This document shows positions 45,917-54,521 of a stretch of DNA of 64,000 nt, piece after piece. Origin of the DNA: Sphingobium algorifonticola (GTDB taxonomy: Bacteria > Pseudomonadota > Alphaproteobacteria > Sphingomonadales > Sphingomonadaceae); the NCBI RefSeq assembly GCF_004005485.1, contig NZ_RZUL01000002.1, forward strand, positions 434,001-498,000, given 5' to 3'. The notes under the pieces are model-generated. The model was given only the letters and a program-made list of their open reading frames with translations, did not search any database and was not told the DNA's origin. A program made the position numbers and the translations under genes. Numbering within the stretch: the stretch's first letter is position 1; each line of letters begins with the position of its first letter.

Positions 45917-46921
45917 ATGAGTGCGCTGGCCGACGCCCTTCCCGACGTGCGGGGGAAGCTGACGCCGGATGCGCCATTGGCGCCGCTTGTCTGGTTCAAG
46001 GCGGGCGGTGCGGCGCAATGGCTGTTCGAGCCAAAGGATGTTGACGATCTGGCGCATTTTCTCGGTACGCTCGATCCGGCGATCCCGGTGATGGCGCTGG
46101 GCCTCGGGTCCAACATGATCGTGCGCGACGGCGGCGTGCCGGGCGTGGTCATCCGGCTGGGCAAGGCTTTTTCCTATGCCAATCCCGACGGCCTGACACT
46201 GACCTGCGGCGGCGGCACGTCGGGCATTTTGGTGGCGTCCACGGCGCGCGACGCGGGGATCGCGGGCGTCGAGTTTTTGCGCAGTATTCCCGGCACCGTC
46301 GGCGGTTTCGTGCGGATGAACGGCGGCGCTTACGGGCGCGAAACGTGCGACATATTGGTCGCATGCGATGTCGTCCTGCGGTCGGGGGAGCGGGTGACTC
46401 TCTCCAACGCGGAGCTTGGTTACACCTATCGTCACTCGACCCTGCCCGAGGGGGCGATCGTGGTGTCGGCGATCTTTCGCGGCCATGCGGGCGATCCGCA
46501 AGTGATCCAGGCGGAAATGGACCGCATCGCCGCCGCGCGCGAGGAAAGCCAGCCGCTGCGCAGCCGCACCGGCGGATCGACGTTCAAGAATCCCGACGGG
46601 CACAAGGCCTGGGCGCTGATCGACCAGGCAGGGTGTCGCGGTCTGCGCCGCGGCGATGCGCAGGTCAGCGAGAAGCATTGCAACTTCCTGCTCAATCTCG
46701 GTGCGGCGACCAGCGCCGACATCGAGGCGCTGGGCGAGGAGGTGCGCGACAAGGTGAAGGCGGACAGCGGCGTCACCCTCGAATGGGAAATCCAGCGGAT
46801 CGGGGTTTCGCTCCCTCTCCCCTTCAGAGGAGAGGGTCGGGGAGAGGGGGCTGTCAGCGCGTCTGATTACGGCGATGTCCCCCTCTCCCAACCCTCTCCC
46901 CTGAAGGGCAGAGGGCTATGA
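45917..46921 (+). CDS. murB: UDP-N-acetylenolpyruvoylglucosamine reductase MurB, repeat-extended
   Basis: The 334-residue flavoenzyme has TFKAGG-like VWFKAGGAAQW, MALGLGSNMIVRDGG, FLRSIPGTVGGFVRMNGGAY and the GGSTFKNPDGHKAW motif. It reduces enolpyruvyl-UDP-GlcNAc to UDP-MurNAc. The family normally ends near LEWEIQRIG. Here about 36 further residues (from SLPLPFRGEGRGEG) are encoded by a palindromic repeat pair, and the stop overlaps the ddl ATG. No clear ribosome binding site precedes the ATG at 45917. Confidence 0.94.
   Translation: MSALADALPDVRGKLTPDAPLAPLVWFKAGGAAQWLFEPKDVDDLAHFLGTLDPAIPVMALGLGSNMIVRDGGVPGVVIRLGKAFSYANPDGLTLTCGGGTSGILVASTARDAGIAGVEFLRSIPGTVGGFVRMNGGAYGRETCDILVACDVVLRSGERVTLSNAELGYTYRHSTLPEGAIVVSAIFRGHAGDPQVIQAEMDRIAAAREESQPLRSRTGGSTFKNPDGHKAWALIDQAGCRGLRRGDAQVSEKHCNFLLNLGAATSADIEALGEEVRDKVKADSGVTLEWEIQRIGVSLPLPFRGEGRGEGAVSASDYGDVPLSQPSPLKGRGL
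46813..46915. repeat. Palindromic repeat pair forming the 3' end of murB
   Basis: The left arm (46813-46850), starting CCCTCTCCCCTTCAGAGGAG, and the right arm (46879-46915), ending CTCTCCCCTGAAGGGCAGAG and GG, are near-perfect inverted copies of about 38 bases. The repeat keeps the murB frame open and places the murB stop on the ddl start. A one-arm copy occurs at 10882-10919. Confidence 0.9.
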
Positions 46922-47859
46922 GCCGTGGCCCCTGGCATGTCGCTGTCCTTATGGGCGGCTGGTCGGCGGAGCGGCCCGTGTCGCTGTCCTCGGGCGAAGG
47001 GATCGCCAAGGCGCTGGAGTCGCGCGGCCATCGCGTCACGCGCATCGACATGGACCGCGATGTGGCGATCCGCCTGCACGAGGCAAAGCCCGATGTCGTG
47101 TTCAACGCGCTGCACGGCGTCCCCGGCGAGGACGGCACGGTGCAGGGCATGATGGACCTGATGGGGCTGCCCTACACGCACAGCGGCCTTGCCACGTCGG
47201 TGATCGCGATCGACAAGCAATTGACCAAGCAGGTGCTGGTGCCGCATGGCATTCCCATGCCCGGCGGGCATATGGTGGAGAGCACAAGCCTGTTCGAGCG
47301 CGATCCGATCTCGCGTCCCTATGTCGTGAAGCCCGTGAACGAAGGCTCCTCGGTCGGCGTCGCGATCGTCACCGAAGACAGCAATTTCGGCAACCCCATC
47401 CGCCGGGATGTCGAGGGGCCGTGGCAGCATTTCGCCGAACTGCTGGCCGAACCCTATATAAGGGGGCGCGAGCTGACGACCGCCGTGCTGGGCGACCGGG
47501 CGCTGCTTGTGACGGAGCTGCGGCCCAAAAGCGGCTTCTACGATTTCGACGCCAAATATACCGATGGGATGACGGACCATATCTGTCCGGCCGACATTCC
47601 CGATGACGTGACCGAGCAGTGCAAGGCGATCGCGCTGCGGGCGCATCAGCTGTTGGGGTGTAAAGGCGCGTCGCGATCGGACTTTCGCTGGGACGACACG
47701 CAGGGGATCGACGGGCTGTTTCTGCTGGAGGTCAACACCCAGCCGGGCATGACGCCACTCAGCCTCGTGCCCGAACAGGCGCTGAAACTGGGTATCGACT
47801 ATGCCGAACTGGTCGAGCGGATTGTCGAGGATGCTTTGGCCGGGGGGCAGGGACTATGA
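46918..47859 (+). CDS. ddl: D-alanine-D-alanine ligase
   Basis: The 313-residue ATP-grasp enzyme has VLMGGWSAERPVSLSSG, VFNALHGVPGEDGTVQGM, PYVVKPVNEGSSVGV and LEVNTQPGMTPLSLVPEQA. It supplies the D-Ala-D-Ala that MurF adds. The ATG overlaps the repeat-derived murB stop and the stop overlaps ftsQ as ATGA. Confidence 0.97.
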   Translation: MSRGPWHVAVLMGGWSAERPVSLSSGEGIAKALESRGHRVTRIDMDRDVAIRLHEAKPDVVFNALHGVPGEDGTVQGMMDLMGLPYTHSGLATSVIAIDKQLTKQVLVPHGIPMPGGHMVESTSLFERDPISRPYVVKPVNEGSSVGVAIVTEDSNFGNPIRRDVEGPWQHFAELLAEPYIRGRELTTAVLGDRALLVTELRPKSGFYDFDAKYTDGMTDHICPADIPDDVTEQCKAIALRAHQLLGCKGASRSDFRWDDTQGIDGLFLLEVNTQPGMTPLSLVPEQALKLGIDYAELVERIVEDALAGGQGL

Positions 47860-48806
47860 GCGACGCACGTATCCGGCGCGGGAACACCAGCCGCCTGTCG
47901 CCGCGCGGCAGCAGCAGCACGGGCAATCGTGCGCCCAGCCGCAGCCGCGCGCTCAAGAAGCGCAGCCGCCTGGACCGGATCGTCGCAATGCTGCCGTTCA
48001 GCCACGCCACCTTGCAGCGGCTGATCAGCGGGTCGATCGTCGCCACGGTCGGCGGCGCCGCGGTGCTGGCGGCCAATTTCCTGGGCCTGCCCGCGATGGC
48101 ACGGATGGAGTTTGCCAGCGCCATGGCAAAGGCCGGGTTCGAAGTCGCCAAGGTGGAAGTGCATGGCGTCGAGCGGATGGATGAGCTGGCCGTCTACACC
48201 ATTGCGCTGGGGCAGGTGGACCGGTCCATGGTCAAAGTCGACCTGCCGAAACTGCGGCAGGATCTGATGACGCTCGGCTGGGTGAAGGACGCCCGCGTGT
48301 CCCGCCGCCTGCCCGATACGCTGGTCGTCGACATCGTGGAGCGACAGCCGGTTGCGGTATGGCAGCATGCCGGACGGCTCGATCTGATCGACGTCACGGG
48401 CACGGTGCTGCAATCGGTTTCGCTGTCCGACATGCCGGACCTGCCGCTGGTCGTCGGTCCGAACGCCAATCGCCAGACCGCGCGGCTCGGCATATTGCTT
48501 GATGCGGCACCGGCGCTCAAGCCGCTGCTGGCGGGCGCGACCTGGATTGGCGATCGCCGCTGGGATTTGCGCTTCCAGTCGGGTGAAACGCTGCTGTTGC
48601 CCGAAGGTGAGGCGGAAGCGGCGGCCGCGCTGGTCAATTTCGCGCGCATGGACGGATCGAACCGGCTGCTCGGGCGCGGTATCGTGCGCTTCGACATGCG
48701 TGATCCCGACAAGTTCGTGCTGCGCCTGCCGCAGGATCGGGCAACGAAGGACGAGAAGGCCGACGATCGAAAGATCGCGATCGCCAGCCGGGATGGGGAG
48801 GTCTGA
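47856..48806 (+). CDS. ftsQ: Cell division protein FtsQ
   Basis: The 316-residue protein has a basic Arg/Ser-rich cytoplasmic start and one membrane helix (about 50-75). A POTRA domain follows (FEVAKVEVHGVERMDELAVY), then the FtsQ beta domain with WVKDARVSRRLPDTLVVDIV. It recruits FtsL and FtsB. The start overlaps ddl and ftsA follows after four bases. Confidence 0.94.
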   Translation: MSDARIRRGNTSRLSPRGSSSTGNRAPSRSRALKKRSRLDRIVAMLPFSHATLQRLISGSIVATVGGAAVLAANFLGLPAMARMEFASAMAKAGFEVAKVEVHGVERMDELAVYTIALGQVDRSMVKVDLPKLRQDLMTLGWVKDARVSRRLPDTLVVDIVERQPVAVWQHAGRLDLIDVTGTVLQSVSLSDMPDLPLVVGPNANRQTARLGILLDAAPALKPLLAGATWIGDRRWDLRFQSGETLLLPEGEAEAAAALVNFARMDGSNRLLGRGIVRFDMRDPDKFVLRLPQDRATKDEKADDRKIAIASRDGEV

Positions 48807-48810
48807 CAGA

Positions 48811-50073
48811 ATGCCGCCGCCGAAAGTCGAAAAGCTCGTTACCGCCGTCGATATCGGATCGTGGAAAGTGTCGGCGCTGATCGCGGGACGCACCGAAGCG
48901 GGCGAACTGACCATATTGGGCACCGGTCAGCGCGAAAGCCGGGGTGTGCGGCGCGGCTATATTGCCGATATGGAACGCACCGAAATGGCGGTGCGCGAGA
49001 CCGTGGAACAGGCCGAACGTGTTGCGGGCCTGAACATCGAGGATGTCTGGGTTTCCTTCTCCGGCGGCAGCCTGGTGAGCGATGTCGTCACCGTGGAACG
49101 CAATCTGGGCGGCTATCGCGTGGAACAGGCGGACATCGACGATCTGCTGACGACCGGGCGGCAGAGCATCGACCCGGACGGCCGCATCGTCCTGCATGCG
49201 CAGCCGACCTGCTTCACGCTCAACGGTACGCAGGGCGTGAAGCGTCCACTGGGCATGCATGCCGACAAGCTGGGCGTCGACATCCACGTTGTGCTCGCCG
49301 ACGGTGCCCCGCTTGCGAATATGGAGATGTGCGTGCGCGGCGCCTATCTTGACGTCAACGCAATCGTCGCATCGCCGATCGCCACCGGCTTTGCCTGCCT
49401 GTCCGAGGAAGAGCGCGATCTGGGCGTCGCGTTGGTGGAGCTGGGCGCGGGCGTCACCAACGTCTCCCTCTACGTCGGCGGCATGCTGGTCGGGCTGCAT
49501 TCGATCCCGATCGGCGCGGCGGACATCACGGACGATATCGCCTCCGCCTTCGGCATCCGCCGCAGCCAGGCGGAACGCATGAAATGCTTTTACGGATCGG
49601 CGATGCAGTCGCGCCGCGACTTCCGCGAGATGATCGAAGTCGCGCCGATTGCGGGGGATGCTGCGGCGGGCGAAGGCGGCAAGATCACCCGCGCCGCGCT
49701 CGTCAGCGTCATCACCGAACGGCTCAACCAGATCATGGCGGAAGTGAACGCGGCGCTGAAGGGCATGGGGTTCAACACGCCGGTCGGGCGTCAGGTGGTG
49801 CTGACCGGCGGCGGCGCGGAGATGAAGGGCATTGCCGATTATGCGCAAAGCGCACTGGGCCGGGCGGTGCGCATCGGTCGCCCGCGGGGCCTGGCCGCCC
49901 TGCCGGAGGCACACAGCGGTCCCGCTTTTGCCACGCTTGCCGGATTGGCGCTTTACGGCGCGGCCAATCCCGCCGACCTGCGCAGCATGACGCCGGCCGC
50001 GCAGACGGTGCACCGCATGGGCGCTTCGGGCTGGTGGCAGCGGATGATGGGTGTGTTGAAGGCCAACTATTGA
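48811..50073 (+). CDS. ftsA: Cell division protein FtsA
   Basis: The 420-residue actin-like protein has TAVDIGSWKVSALIAG, the GALVELGAGVTNVSLY-type phosphate loop, VVLTGGGAEMKGI and a C-terminal amphipathic membrane-targeting helix (GWWQRMMGVLKANY). It anchors FtsZ to the membrane. GGGAGG lies upstream. Its stop overlaps the next small ORF as TGATG. Confidence 0.96.
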   Translation: MPPPKVEKLVTAVDIGSWKVSALIAGRTEAGELTILGTGQRESRGVRRGYIADMERTEMAVRETVEQAERVAGLNIEDVWVSFSGGSLVSDVVTVERNLGGYRVEQADIDDLLTTGRQSIDPDGRIVLHAQPTCFTLNGTQGVKRPLGMHADKLGVDIHVVLADGAPLANMEMCVRGAYLDVNAIVASPIATGFACLSEEERDLGVALVELGAGVTNVSLYVGGMLVGLHSIPIGAADITDDIASAFGIRRSQAERMKCFYGSAMQSRRDFREMIEVAPIAGDAAAGEGGKITRAALVSVITERLNQIMAEVNAALKGMGFNTPVGRQVVLTGGGAEMKGIADYAQSALGRAVRIGRPRGLAALPEAHSGPAFATLAGLALYGAANPADLRSMTPAAQTVHRMGASGWWQRMMGVLKANY

Positions 50074-50201
50074 TGGCCAATTATAGTGCCGATGAAGCAA
50101 AGGTTGAAAAAGGTGATGAATTGCCTTTTCAACTGGTGCATGAAGTAAATGTTACGTTTCGTCCTCTGCCCGACGAAACTGAGGGAGCGTCAAGACTATG
50201 A
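50073..50201 (+). CDS. 42-residue small ORF coupled between ftsA and ftsZ
   Basis: An ATG at 50073 overlaps the ftsA stop (TGATG), and its TGA at 50199 overlaps the ftsZ ATG (ATGA). It fills the whole gap between the two genes in a frame that uses AT-rich codons, unlike both neighbours. The peptide starts [20 protein letters not shown], is acidic, and has a possible strand [14 protein letters not shown] in the middle. It has no membrane helix and I recognise no family. Perfect coupling on both sides argues that it is translated; it could be a small divisome protein or merely a coupling leader for ftsZ. Confidence 0.5.
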   Translation: MANYSADEAKVEKGDELPFQLVHEVNVTFRPLPDETEGASRL

Positions 50202-51637
50202 GCATTGAAATCGGCCCGCCGCAGGTGGATGAGCTGAAGCCGCGGATTGCCGTCATCGGGGTCGGCGGGGCAGGGGGCAATGCCATCGCCAACATGATCG
50301 CGGCCTCGGTTGAGGGCGTTGACTTCATCGTCGCCAATACGGACGCGCAGGCGCTGAACGCCTCGCCTGCCGAACGCCGCATTCAGCTTGGCCCGCGCAT
50401 CACCGAAGGGCTGGGTGCCGGGTCGCGCCCCGAAATCGGCCGCGCCGCGGCGGAAGAAACCATCGCGGCGGTCGAGGCTGCGCTGGAAGGCGCGCATATG
50501 TGCTTCATCGCAGCCGGCATGGGTGGCGGCACCGGCACCGGCGCTGCGCCAGTGATTGCGAAAGCGGCGCGGGACAAGGGCATATTGACTGTCGGTGTCG
50601 TGACCAAGCCGTTCACGTTCGAAGGCGCGCGCCGCGCTCGTTCCGCGGAATCCGGCATCGACGAATTGCAGAAGCATGTCGATACGCTGATCGTCATCCC
50701 CAACCAGAATCTGTTCCTCGTCGCCAACCCGAACACGACCTTCAAGGAAGCGTTCCAGATGGCTGACGAAGTGCTGCAACAGGGTGTGCGCGGCATTACC
50801 GACCTGATGGTCATGCCCGGTCTCATCAACCTCGACTTTGCCGACGTGCGCTCTGTCATGGGGGAAATGGGCAAGGCGATGATGGGCACCGGCGAAGCCG
50901 AAGGCGATGGCCGCGCGCTCCAGGCCGCCGAAAAGGCGATTGCCAACCCGCTGCTCGATGGCGTGTCGATGAAGGGCGCCAAGGGCGTGATCGTCTCCAT
51001 CGTCGGGGGCGAGGACATGCGCCTGATGGAAGTCGATGAGGCGGCAAACCATATTCGCGAACTGGTCGATCCCGATGCGAACATCATCTGGGGCTCGGCG
51101 TTCAACGACAGCCTCAACGGCCGCATTCGCGTGTCGGTGGTGGCAACCGGCATCGACAGCGATGCCAGCCAGCCGGCCGCCGCGCCGACGCAGCCGTTCA
51201 GCTTCGCCTCTCGTCCGTCGGTCACGGTAACGCACAATGCGCCGCCGATGGATTTGCCGCTGGCCGCGCCCGAACCGGCGGACGTCGCCCCCGCGCCTGC
51301 CGCGCAGGAGGAGCCGCTCGATCTGGCTACGGCCGCCGAAACCATCGAGCCTGCGCCGCTCGCCGCGCCACTAGCAGCCCCGTCGCCGCCGGTCGTCATT
51401 TCCGACTTTCCAGAGGACAATAGCGAGCTTCTGCTGGGGGAAGATACGCAGGCTTCGACGCCCGCGCCTGCCGAACCGGCCCGCGCCGCACCGCGCGTCG
51501 CGACGGGTGGTGGCACCCTGTTCGAACGGATGTCGGGCCTGTCGCGCGGGATCGACAAGCCTGCCGAACCGGGTGAGGATGGCAAGCCCGGCGGTATCGA
51601 TATTCCGCGCTTCCTCAATCGCCAGAATAACCAGTAA
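50198..51637 (+). CDS. ftsZ: Cell division protein FtsZ
   Basis: The 479-residue tubulin homologue has [10 protein letters not shown], the GTP loop GGGTGTG (109-115), the T7 loop NLDFADVR and the conserved C-terminal peptide DIPRFLNRQ that binds FtsA. The linker (about 320-460) is long and Pro/Ala-rich, as in other alphaproteobacteria. GAGGGAG precedes the ATG. It ends the dcw cluster; a stable stem-loop follows. Confidence 0.98.
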   Translation: MSIEIGPPQVDELKPRIAVIGVGGAGGNAIANMIAASVEGVDFIVANTDAQALNASPAERRIQLGPRITEGLGAGSRPEIGRAAAEETIAAVEAALEGAHMCFIAAGMGGGTGTGAAPVIAKAARDKGILTVGVVTKPFTFEGARRARSAESGIDELQKHVDTLIVIPNQNLFLVANPNTTFKEAFQMADEVLQQGVRGITDLMVMPGLINLDFADVRSVMGEMGKAMMGTGEAEGDGRALQAAEKAIANPLLDGVSMKGAKGVIVSIVGGEDMRLMEVDEAANHIRELVDPDANIIWGSAFNDSLNGRIRVSVVATGIDSDASQPAAAPTQPFSFASRPSVTVTHNAPPMDLPLAAPEPADVAPAPAAQEEPLDLATAAETIEPAPLAAPLAAPSPPVVISDFPEDNSELLLGEDTQASTPAPAEPARAAPRVATGGGTLFERMSGLSRGIDKPAEPGEDGKPGGIDIPRFLNRQNNQ

Positions 51638-51650
51638 CGCGCATAGCCAC

Positions 51651-51683
51651 GCCGGACGGTCGCTTTCCTGCCGACCGTCCGGC
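51651..51683 (+). terminator. Strong stem-loop after ftsZ
   Basis: GCCGGACGGTCG (51651-51662) pairs perfectly with CGACCGTCCGGC (51672-51683) around a 9-base loop, 14 bases past the ftsZ stop. No T-tract follows, so it may stabilise the ftsZ mRNA or assist Rho rather than terminate alone. Confidence 0.6.
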
Positions 51684-51757
51684 ATAGCGCGCGGATGATC
51701 GCACCATCGGCGGTGATACAGTATCCGTTCAGCCATCGGCGGGGTAAGGCCTTTTTC

Positions 51758-53521
51758 GTGACTGCGCGTTCCCTCACCTTTCTGTTGATGGCATCCGCTC
51801 TGACGGTGCCCGTGCATGCGCAATCGCGTGACCAGGCCGCGCCGGAATCCGGCCCTGCGAGTTCGCCCGGCTTTTCCCAGCTCGACGTGCGGCCGCCCGA
51901 TGCGGCAAGCAGCCTGAATGCCAGCCTGACCCGGCTGGGACAGAATCCACGCGATGTGTCTGCGCTGATCGGCGCAGGCGAAGCGGCACTGGCGCTCGAC
52001 GATCCGCGCGCGGCAACCGGCTTTTTCGCGCGCGCCGACGAAATCCAGAGCGGCAACGGCCGGATCAAGGCCGGACTGGGCCGTGCCATGTTGCAGTTGC
52101 AGAACCCGGCCGAAGCCCTCCGCCTGTTCGATCAGGCTTCACGGCTGCGTTATCCCGCCGACAGCTATATCGCCGATCGTGCGCTCGCTTATGATCTGAC
52201 GGGGGATCAGACCCGCGCGCAGCAGGATTACCAGACGGCCTTGCGAGCCACGCCGGACGATCCCGAGCTGTTGCGCCGCTATGCCGTATCGCTGGGCATA
52301 TCCGGCCAGGTCGAATCGTCCGAGAGGCTGATCGCGCCGCTGCTGTACAAGAATGATCGTGCGGCTTGGCGCAACCGGGCGTTCGTGCTTGCGATGAATG
52401 GCCGGGAAGCCGATGCGCGCGACATCACGCAGAAAGTGATGCCAAAGCCGCTGGCCGACGCGATCGAACCTTATATGATGCGGATGGCGGCGCTGACTCC
52501 GGCACAGCGCGCCGCCGCCGTCCATTTCGGCAATTTCCCGTCCAATGCAGGGGTGCGCATGGCTGCCAATGCCGCAACGCAGCCGTCGGCGCGCGCGCCA
52601 ACGGTGCCACCTGCGGCGGTCACGCCCCAGCGTAGCGTGCCGCAGCCACGCACGGACCGTACGACAGGCGGCAGACGGGCAGAGCTGCCGTCGCAGCGTG
52701 CAACGGCAGCCGTGCCAGCGGCGTCGGTCGCCTCGTCGCAGTCTGGGCCAACCAATCCTGGGCCGACCTATCCTGCGCCAGTCAGTCCTGCGCCAGTCAA
52801 TCCCGCTCCGGTCAATCCCGCGCCGGTCCGCGTTGTTGCTGCTACGGCATCGCCGACCCCGGCGCCGATAGCCCCGTCGGCGACCCCGCAACCGACAATC
52901 CCGCAGGTGCAAGGCCCGGTCGATCCCGCGCGAAGCGGGTCAGTCGTGCTGGCGCAGGCGACAACAGTCCGCCCTGCCGATCCCGCCCCGCCCACCGCGG
53001 CGCAGCCTGACCCCGTCGCGACGCGCACCTTGGCCGACATCATGCGTGAACTCGACGTGCCCGATGCGGAGAAGGCAGGATCGGCTGAGGCTGTCGATCT
53101 TGCCGAGATACTGGCGATCCAGGAGGAAAAGCGTGCTGCCGCCCGCACCGCAGCCGACAAGGCCAAGCGCGACGCCGCGGCGAAGGCCAAGGCGGAGGCC
53201 GATGCCAAGGCCAAGGCACTAGCCGCGGAAAAGGCGAAACTGGCGCGCAACCCTTCGCGCAACTGGGTGCAGATCGGCACCGGGCAAAGCATTTCGGCAC
53301 TGGGCTTCACTCTGCGCGGCCTGCGCAAGAAGCATGACAGCATCGCCGCGAAGGACGCCTACACGGCCGCCTGGGGGCGGACCAATCGTCTGGTCGTCGG
53401 CCCGTTCCCCTCCTTCGACAAGGCAAAGGCCTTTGAGGCGAGCCTGAAAAAGGCAGGCGCCGACGCGTTCGCCTGGCGCAGCGATGCAGGCGAGGAAGTG
53501 TCGGCGATCGCGGCGAAATAA
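51758..53521 (+). CDS. TPR and SPOR domain protein
   Basis: The 587-residue product starts at a GTG (51758), the first start that gives a clean signal peptide ending VHAQ. TPR-like helices follow (about 50-240, with LIGAGEAALALDDPRAATGF). Then come a proline repeat (PAPVSPAPVNPAPVNPAPV), a Lys/Ala coiled coil (about 450-510) and a C-terminal SPOR domain beginning NWVQIGTGQS. SPOR binds denuded septal glycan, so a periplasmic division role next to ftsZ is likely. Confidence 0.85.
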   Translation: MTARSLTFLLMASALTVPVHAQSRDQAAPESGPASSPGFSQLDVRPPDAASSLNASLTRLGQNPRDVSALIGAGEAALALDDPRAATGFFARADEIQSGNGRIKAGLGRAMLQLQNPAEALRLFDQASRLRYPADSYIADRALAYDLTGDQTRAQQDYQTALRATPDDPELLRRYAVSLGISGQVESSERLIAPLLYKNDRAAWRNRAFVLAMNGREADARDITQKVMPKPLADAIEPYMMRMAALTPAQRAAAVHFGNFPSNAGVRMAANAATQPSARAPTVPPAAVTPQRSVPQPRTDRTTGGRRAELPSQRATAAVPAASVASSQSGPTNPGPTYPAPVSPAPVNPAPVNPAPVRVVAATASPTPAPIAPSATPQPTIPQVQGPVDPARSGSVVLAQATTVRPADPAPPTAAQPDPVATRTLADIMRELDVPDAEKAGSAEAVDLAEILAIQEEKRAAARTAADKAKRDAAAKAKAEADAKAKALAAEKAKLARNPSRNWVQIGTGQSISALGFTLRGLRKKHDSIAAKDAYTAAWGRTNRLVVGPFPSFDKAKAFEASLKKAGADAFAWRSDAGEEVSAIAAK

Positions 53522-53531
53522 AGGGCGGCCG

Positions 53532-54503
53532 TCAGCCCCAGAGGCTGCCAGGCTGGAGCATGCCCTGTTCGACCGCCAGCCCGCCTTCGCGATCCCGCGC
53601 GAGCAGCAGCGCACCGTCCAGATCGACCCAGTCCGCCTGCTGCGCCAGCAGGAACGCCGGGGCGATGCCAAGCGACGTACCCAGCATGCAGCCGATCATG
53701 ATGCGCAGGCCCCGTGCCCGTGCCGCCTCGGCCAGCGCCAGCGCCTCCGTGAGGCCGCCGGCCTTGTCGAGCTTTATGTTGATCGCGGCAAAGCCGGGCA
53801 GGCGGTCCAGATCGGCGCGGCTGTGGACGCTTTCGTCGGCGCAGAATGGCATGGCACTGGCGATATCGGCCAGCATATCCTCACGGCCGTGCGGGATCGG
53901 CTGTTCGACCAGTTCGACGCCCAATGCGCGCAGGGCTTTTGCTTCCGCAGCGATATCCAGGGTCGCCCAGCTTTCATTGGCATCGACGATCAGGCGTGCG
54001 TCGGGCGCGCCGCGCCGGACGGCGGCGATGCGGTCGCCATCCGCCTGCCCCGTGAGCTTGCATTTGAGCAGGCCGAAACCGCGGGCGGCGGCGGCGCGGG
54101 CATCGCGTTCCATCTGCGCGGGATCATTCAGGCTGATGGTGAAGGCGGTCGGCACCGGCGCGGGCGGCGCGGTCAGCCCGACCCGCTGCCAGACGGGAAC
54201 ACCGGTGCGTTTCGCCTCATAATCCCACAGTGCGCAATCGAGCGCATTGCGCGCAGCACCGCGGTCCATCCGGGCATTGACGCTGGCACGGTCAAGCGGC
54301 CCGCGATAGCGGCCGATCAGCGCGGCGCAATCCTCCGCCGTTTCGCCTTCATAATATATGGCAGTCGCTTCGCCTCGCCCGACATGGGTGCCATCGCCTA
54401 CGGTACATAGCACGACATCGACATGCGTCTTGGCGCCTCGACTGATGATGAACGCGCCGTCGACCGGCCATCGCTCGACCTTGGCTGAGAGGATTTCGAC
54501 CAT
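53532..54503 (-). CDS. Dipeptide epimerase (L-Ala-D/L-Glu type)
   Basis: The 323-residue enolase-superfamily enzyme has the base pair KxK (K147, K149), metal ligands D174, E200 and D223 (VDANESW, VEQPIPH, CADES) and the second base K247 (IKLDKAGG). It matches L-Ala-D/L-Glu epimerases, which convert dipeptide from peptidoglycan recycling. That fits NagZ in this window. Other dipeptide epimerases share these residues, so the substrate is inferred. Confidence 0.85.
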   Translation of the reverse strand: MVEILSAKVERWPVDGAFIISRGAKTHVDVVLCTVGDGTHVGRGEATAIYYEGETAEDCAALIGRYRGPLDRASVNARMDRGAARNALDCALWDYEAKRTGVPVWQRVGLTAPPAPVPTAFTISLNDPAQMERDARAAAARGFGLLKCKLTGQADGDRIAAVRRGAPDARLIVDANESWATLDIAAEAKALRALGVELVEQPIPHGREDMLADIASAMPFCADESVHSRADLDRLPGFAAINIKLDKAGGLTEALALAEAARARGLRIMIGCMLGTSLGIAPAFLLAQQADWVDLDGALLLARDREGGLAVEQGMLQPGSLWG

Positions 54504-54521
54504 GCGACGGCTTTAGGCGTC

